Assembly: GCA_036571765.1 (NCBI GenBank)
Contig: BROE01000028.1
Coordinates: 5,353,143 to 5,417,142, forward strand
Length of the DNA: 64,000 bases
Direction: 5' to 3'
Origin: Plecoglossus altivelis
Lineage: Eukaryota; Chordata; Actinopteri; Osmeriformes; Plecoglossidae
Below, in pieces: positions 58,647 to 64,000 of the stretch. Within the stretch, counting starts at the first letter, position 1. The number at the start of each line of letters is the position of its first letter. The notes under the pieces were generated by a model that saw nothing but the letters and a program-made list of their open reading frames with translations, made no database searches and was not told the DNA's origin. The translations under genes were made by a program, and so were the position numbers.

Positions 58647-59311
58647 GTCAATGCTATCTCTCTCTTTCTCTCTCTGCCTAGCTCTCTCTCTCTTTTTTGA
58701 ATCCTTGTCTTCATGCCTCCCTTATTGCGGATCCTGTATTCCTGTCTACAGAGAAGAGCCACCTGGAGACTCCCCTGGAAGAGAATGTGAACAGGATCAT
58801 CCTTGAAGAAGGTGCAGTGGAGGCCAGAACCATAGAGGATGCCATCTCCGTGCTCAGGTGAGCGCTAGGGCCAATAAACAGAACATACCACTGCTACTGC
58901 TACTGCTACTGCTACTGCTACTACTATTGATGATGATGCATTTCATTTGTAATGTCCCTTTCTTGCACTTGAAATATTATAATGCTCTTGCCCATGCTGA
59001 AGACAAGTAAGCATGTGTCATAGGAATCATGTCAGGATCACCGCGTGTGCGTTCTTTCACACGGTACAGTCAGTCTTATTGTTGTCTGTGCCCCCCCCCT
59101 TCTCTCCAGCACGAGCGAGGAGGTGGACCGCCACCCGGAGCGCAGGGTGAAGGCGGCGTACGCCGCGTACGAGGAGGCCAACATGCCCCGTCTTAAGATG
59201 GAGAACCCCAACATGAGGCTGTCCCAGCTCAAGCAGCAGCTGAAGAAGGAGTGGATGAAGTCACCAGAGAATCCCCTCAACCAGCATTTCACCGCTTACA
59301 ACAGCAAGTGA
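58070..59311 (+). CDS. ccdc124: ccdc124, ribosome-associated coiled-coil protein
   Basis: Cytosolic and centrosomal protein that binds ribosomes (the relative of yeast Lso2, linked to dormant ribosomes) and acts at the midbody in cytokinesis. Four coding exons (58070-58228, 58382-58571, 58752-58857, 59110-59311) give 218 residues (human 223). The N-terminus MPKKFQGENSKAATAKARKA, the charged coiled coil in the middle and the C-terminal block MRLSQLKQQLKKEWMKSPEN with PLNQHFTAYN are the family signatures. The ATG lies 20 nt after a CCCGCTCTAG acceptor, so the leader is spliced. Position next to slc5a5 is as in human 19p13.11. A CT microsatellite fills the second coding intron. Confidence 0.96.
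58592..58643. repeat. TC microsatellite in ccdc124
   Basis: About 50 bp of pure TC repeat in the intron after the exon ending at 58571. Confidence 0.95.
58891..58937. repeat. CTGCTA/TGA trinucleotide repeat
   Basis: CTGCTACTGCTA repeats followed by GATGATGATG in the last ccdc124 intron. Confidence 0.9.
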
Positions 59312-62300
59312 ACTGGCTCTGCGAAGAACAAACTGTACCTGGTGCACTGGGATGTCACGTGTTTGTTTTTTTTTGGAAGATGCAACTCGTTCGTGTTTCG
59401 TTCCCTATCACGAAGCCCATCACTAGCGATTGGTTGCCGCTCCTCTTCCCGCGGCCCCCTGAGCAGGCGGCGGGCGCTATGGAGGGGGTGGGACTTTCTC
59501 CAGTCAAGGACTCACATCTGAAACGATACACTTACCTTTCATTCAGACTGTTTTTTTAAATTTTATTTTCCACTCGCCAGTTTGCTTGCTGCCGATTAAA
59601 AAAAAAAAATTGTCCAATGGTGAGGCCTGTATACAGGGTGAAGTAAAAAAATTTAATACAATTCTGGCATTTCAATTAAGAGGGAATAGGGTGGCAGTGG
59701 CAGACGTGGAAAAACAAATGAAAGTAACTTATTTACAGTTACATTACCCATTTGGTTCTATTTATTTGGGCATCGTTTGGCCGTATTTGGGTTTTACAGT
59801 GTTGCATGACGGTAGCCCTGCAAGAAGCTGGGAAGTGAAATCCTATCACCCAGACAGTTCCTTTATAGATCTCCTGTTAATACAGGCTCTTGGCTGAAGT
59901 TTCCGATACATACTCAATATGGTTTTGCTCCAGTTACCCACAAGGATCTCATTAAGCAGTGTGATATTTATAATAATCTGATTATAAAATAATATAAAGA
60001 AGTGCTTTTTTCCAGTGTACAGTTAGAATATCGCCTAGCAGAGATGAGATGTGATTATTTCGCTGCACAAAGATGGGGGTTTTGGGGGGAACACCAACAT
60101 CTCAGCTGAAATGATTCCGACTTCATTGGTTGTTTTGCAGTCTGGATTGTGATATTTCATTGAATCCAAAACCCCTCTACTGTTGGCTTCCTGCATTTCA
60201 GTAGTTGGTGGTTTGAAGACCGGCTGGCACGACAGCGCCCAAACAGTTATCAGGGAACGTAATCAACATCTGTCATGTCACTCGAAAAGGTTGCTGTCGT
60301 CTGACCACTAGTAGACCTGGAGCTATGTGCATGCCTTGAGCGACTGACGCAAAAGCTTGCCTGCCGGTGAGGCTGCTATTATCACCAAGGGATTTTCTCT
60401 GACACTGTTCATCCGCATACTACTAGACCACTTTGTTAAAAAAAAGAATTAAAATGACAGTTGAGTGAGAAGTCGAGACGCACGATCTGAAGCTCTAAGT
60501 GGAAACAAGGACTCACACTTTTCTTGTACGTGCCAGTCCTTAACAGGTCAATGAAATTGTGCCACTGAAATATTACAAATCACATAAACAATTGATAACC
60601 AGTGTGGCTTTTCCATTTATGTGAAAAAAACTAACCCAAATGCAAATAAATTTCATCTTCCAAAGTCTATTCTCATTGCCTCCTCTCTGTTGGCCTACTG
60701 CTCTGAACTCAAAGAAACATAAGAAAACTTCCATACTACCCCCCAAAATGGTATTGGTACATTCATTTGTTGAAGCCTGGAAACGATTGATCTGATTGGT
60801 GACTCCGCTCTGCTGTTCTTCTTCACAAAGTGTTTGCAGCAGCGCAGCAACATCCACATGCTGACATGCTGACACAGCGCCCAGCTGGCTTTGTCACTGT
60901 GCCTGTTTGCCAGGAAAGGGACAAGAAACTACAGTTAACACAGCATGGATAACATGGTTTGGGGAAGAGGACCAACAGCTCTAATATAACTAATCTAATA
61001 ACATTTTGTCCCTTTGGGCTCTAGCGCGCTTGAATTCATGAAGCTGTCAGAAGTAAATGACGCCTTTCTTATACGTAGGATTGCTGTGTGTTATTTCATC
61101 TTTGCTTGGAACCTGAGATCTCTTGTTACAAAGACATGATCTGTACAATAAGGGTTGCCCAGAAAAGTTATATTCTGGTTGTGTTGGATAGGGTACATTA
61201 GAAATGGGAAGAACATATTTAACCACAAGGGGAAAAAAATTGAAAAAAACGGGACCATTTCTGAAGACTGGATAGTGTACATAATGGAAAGAGGCCTGTT
61301 GTCCAGTACATCAGAAATGGATGTGACGTATTTATTGTTGTGTTTTTGCTGGAGTCGTTCATTCCCATTCGGAAAGAAAAGACACTTTGTGCCATCCGTC
61401 CTTCTGGTGCGGAGAAGATAAGAGGCCCTGTGAAGGCCTTTGAACTGCGTAGCATCAATGACAAGTTTCCTCTGACCCCTAATTACTATGCCGAATTGAA
61501 ATCAGCCCTTCCTCACACACACGCACACCTCTCACAGCTCGCGACAATTCCCCTCTATTTATGGACACTCTTTGAGGCCCACGTATCAGTGAAATGTCCT
61601 GAGGGTTTTTTCTTGTTATTTATCTATTTTTTTCCTGCTTTAGATCCTATGTCACATGTCCGTGTCCCGCAAGGACCTGTTGTCGTCCCCCCCCAGCTTC
61701 ATTTGCATCTGGGGCTCTCAACAAGGCCGGCAGCTGCCCTTCCTTCACTTTGAATCCTAATGATTACTTTCAAAGGAAAGCGCCCCTACACTACCCCTGT
61801 CAAGTGTGGGGACCAGGAGGAGTCTATCTGCTGTTGGAGGACGCTCGTCTTAACTGTGTCGTCCAACTGGCCAAGACCACCTCTAATTAGTAACCTGCGT
61901 CTTTCAAGACTCCTTCCAAGATGCGAGAGCAGAGGATGAAGGTAGGACGAGCAGCACAAGTTAGGACTACTTGCAATCCCACATGAGAGAGAGGAAACAT
62001 TGCTTACTGTTGATGTGAATCTAGGAATAAATGCGTAAATGACTGTTTTTAAAGGCAACCATTTGACTATGGTTTTCCTTCAGTTTTGCAACTGTTTTCA
62101 CCCAGGATTACGTCCGATTTTCCTTTGAAACAATTTACACAAAAAATCAGCTCAGCTCTATCCCCTGTCTCTTGAATTATTTGTGACGCACTTAATAATT
62201 ATTTGTGTATATATATTCCCACATGGCATGAAATGGTCATATTTAAGTTGCTGTAATGTATAGCAGCAAATCCATTCAGATTTGTTTGGATAATTATCTA

Positions 62301-62640
62301 TGGCTTTAATTAATAGAATATAGAGTATCAATGTTAATATGCTGATTTCTCTTTGGTGAGGTAACATCAGGGGGGCTCATCTGGTTCTGACAACAGTCGC
62401 ACACGGTTCTGTGAGACACTATCAAGTACAGTTCCAGTTTAAGATGAGCACTGAATAAATAGAACAATCTCAAAACACTCCAAAATACATTATTACCTAC
62501 ATTATTACCATTTGTAAAGTACAAAGACCTTGTGCTGGGAATAGTCTCGAATCAAATATTGAATCTATACAATCTGGAAAATAGGTTGTTTTGAAAGACC
62601 AAATCTATCATCTTCACAATTTATTGTCCGTTAATTTGTT
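59312..62640. other. ccdc124 3' UTR and intergenic sequence
   Basis: Possible ccdc124 poly(A) signals are ATTAAA at 59595-59600 and AATAAA at 60645-60650. The rest has no recognisable coding exon. A cluster of transcription-factor words occurs at 61701-61890 and may be an enhancer. A pyrimidine-rich acceptor (TCTCTTTTTCAG) ends near 62652, ahead of the next gene. Confidence 0.6.
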
Positions 62641-62792
62641 TCTCTTTTTCAGATTCTTCTGTTGTGATCTTCTGTTGTCTTTAATCTGGATATTTATGAC
62701 ACCATTGGCGATTACTCATCAACTTAATCATTGAATATCTAGAATCACTAATATCTTCTCTTGACTCTCATCCCAATAAAAACGCTGACACA

Positions 62793-63989
62793 ATGAGGCT
62801 GGTTCTGGTAAAACCTACCAATGCAACACGCCGTCTTGACTCAACTGGAGATAGTCGTCATGACCGTGACCCCGAACACTGCAACTCAGCGGGGGCGTCT
62901 GTCATCGGGCCGTCCGAGGTCATGAGGTATCAGTACTCGGGGACCGCCCTCCATCCCCGAGCTTCGACGCAAGACCGTGGCGGCGACTTTCCCTTGACCT
63001 CAAACGGAGTCACCCTCCTGCCCTTTTCTTCCCCACAACCGTCGCCGTTCAAAACACGCAGCACCACCCTCTCGCAGTTGAGCAACCAGGACCTGCTCCG
63101 CTTCTGCAGTCAAACCGGAAGCAGCCCTGACCTTCACCTGGGCTCGGTTCAGTCCGCCGAGTGGCACGGCACGAATGCGGGGCGTCCCCACCAGGGCTGC
63201 AGCTGCGACGCGTCGTCTCTCAGCCCGTGCCGGGATTCGGAAGCAGCCAGTTTTCAGCCTAGGTCGAAGCAGGGCTTCCTCAAGGACTGCCTCACCGGGT
63301 TTGCCAAGAGTGGAAATGCTAGCACGAAGAAGACGCAGAGGTCCTTTGCGCCATCGTCGGTTGATTTTTTCCCTCAAGCTCCAAGTCAAATGGATGACGT
63401 AAAAGACGTGGTCAACTGCTTCAAGGATAGTTTTATGTCCCACTGTGAAGGAGAAGGATTACAAGAGCTACACCAGCCAAAACAAAACAACCATTTTCCA
63501 CTCAAAGGACATCGTCTGCCTCCTGTTTCGACCTCGGAACACCCGGACCATCTTCTCAACATCCCTTTGCATTCTATCGAATCCAGTGAAGCAAGACGGC
63601 ACTTCATGTTCTCCCAGCATCATGGGCAGCAGCAGCCGTCCTTGACGCCTCTAAAGATGCCAGTACAATGTCCACAGAACTGCTGCGTCGGTGGCCTGTC
63701 AGACCTTTGCGGGAACCAGCCACAGGTGCTCCGGCCGGATCCACGGCAAGACTCAGATCCAAAAAGTGGTTTCCACCAAAACACCTGGGCTTCGGATGAA
63801 AGAAAGCACCCCGCCTGCCCCAAGCATCACCCATTCGCGGCCTGTCCTCCGTTCACCAGCACCCCTCGCGTGGGGAGGTCGTCGGAGGCGGCCAGCAAGC
63901 AAGGAAGTATTTATTCCTCGACAAGTAGCCATCGCTGGAAGGAGAATCATTACAGTAATGAGAAGAGGAACAAGCAACTGGATTATCAG
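62793..63989 (+). CDS. long first coding exon of an unidentified gene (3' partial), candidate SK-channel N-terminus
   Basis: The frame is open for 399 codons from the ATG at 62793 to a splice donor (CAG then GTAAAT) at 63989/63990, and continues beyond the window. An in-frame TGA at 62697 and no earlier ATG support this start; a pyrimidine-rich acceptor near 62652 suggests a spliced leader. The product is Ser/His/Gln/Pro-rich and looks disordered, for example TRSTTLSQLSNQDLLRFCSQ, KTQRSFAPSSVDFFPQ and HHGQQQPS, and ends SSHRWKENHYSNEKRNKQLD. No membrane segment or known domain is visible. In human the gene after CCDC124 is KCNN1, and SK channels have variable N-termini before the first membrane helix, so kcnn1 is the leading candidate. 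That is inference from position only. Confidence 0.75.
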
Positions 63990-64000
63990 GTAAATAAACT

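Noticed and set aside
63000..63443. 147-codon minus-strand frame
   Set aside because: It is antisense to the long open exon 62793-63989 and has no promoter, poly(A) or similarity support.

Overview
The window is nuclear DNA of a vertebrate, almost certainly a teleost fish. Genes are split by GT-AG introns into short coding exons. The proteins match vertebrate families from end to end, introns are compact (mostly 0.1-3 kb), and CA/GT, CT and TCTG microsatellites are dense. There is no sign of prokaryotic, plasmid or viral organisation. One ambiguous base (N) lies at 21316. Exon models were read by eye from splice sites, frame continuity and remembered family sequences. Codon phase closes across every exon listed for mcf2l2, ect2, slc5a5 and ccdc124, which is strong internal support.

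Layout: (1) 2277-32259, plus strand: mcf2l2, a Dbl-family Rho GEF (CRAL-TRIO/Sec14, spectrin-like region, DH, PH, SH3), entered from upstream exons outside the window. (2) 14161-15303, minus strand: b3gnt5, an intact lactosylceramide beta-1,3-GlcNAc transferase in one coding exon, nested antisense in the largest mcf2l2 intron as in human. (3) 35293-46211, plus strand: ect2, the cytokinesis Rho GEF (tandem BRCT region, basic nuclear-localisation region, DH, PH), starting about 0.3 kb after the mcf2l2 poly(A) signals. (4) 50039-55760, plus strand: slc5a5, the sodium/iodide symporter. (5) 56872-57348, minus strand: an unrecognised 158-residue protein, tail-to-tail with slc5a5 and head-to-head with ccdc124. 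(6) 58070-59311, plus strand: ccdc124, a ribosome-associated coiled-coil protein. (7) 62793-63989, plus strand: a long first coding exon that runs to a splice donor at the window edge. Its position after ccdc124 suggests the N-terminus of a kcnn1-type SK channel, but this is not proven.

The left part corresponds to human 3q26-q27 (MCF2L2, B3GNT5, ECT2) and the right part to human 19p13.11 (SLC5A5, CCDC124, then KCNN1), so an evolutionary synteny join lies between about 47.15 and 49.6 kb. The genes do not form one pathway. The two Rho GEFs are functionally related by family only, and the others act in glycosphingolipid synthesis, iodide transport and translation.

I found no clearly new biological system. 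The best leads are a 492-nt phase-preserving candidate exon in ect2 rich in Ser/Thr-Pro sites and basic residues, an alternative ect2 C-terminal exon, an slc5a5 intron built of tandem repeats whose first unit supplies a GC splice donor, a 91-bp hairpin element in the slc5a5 3' UTR, and the unrecognised minus-strand gene.
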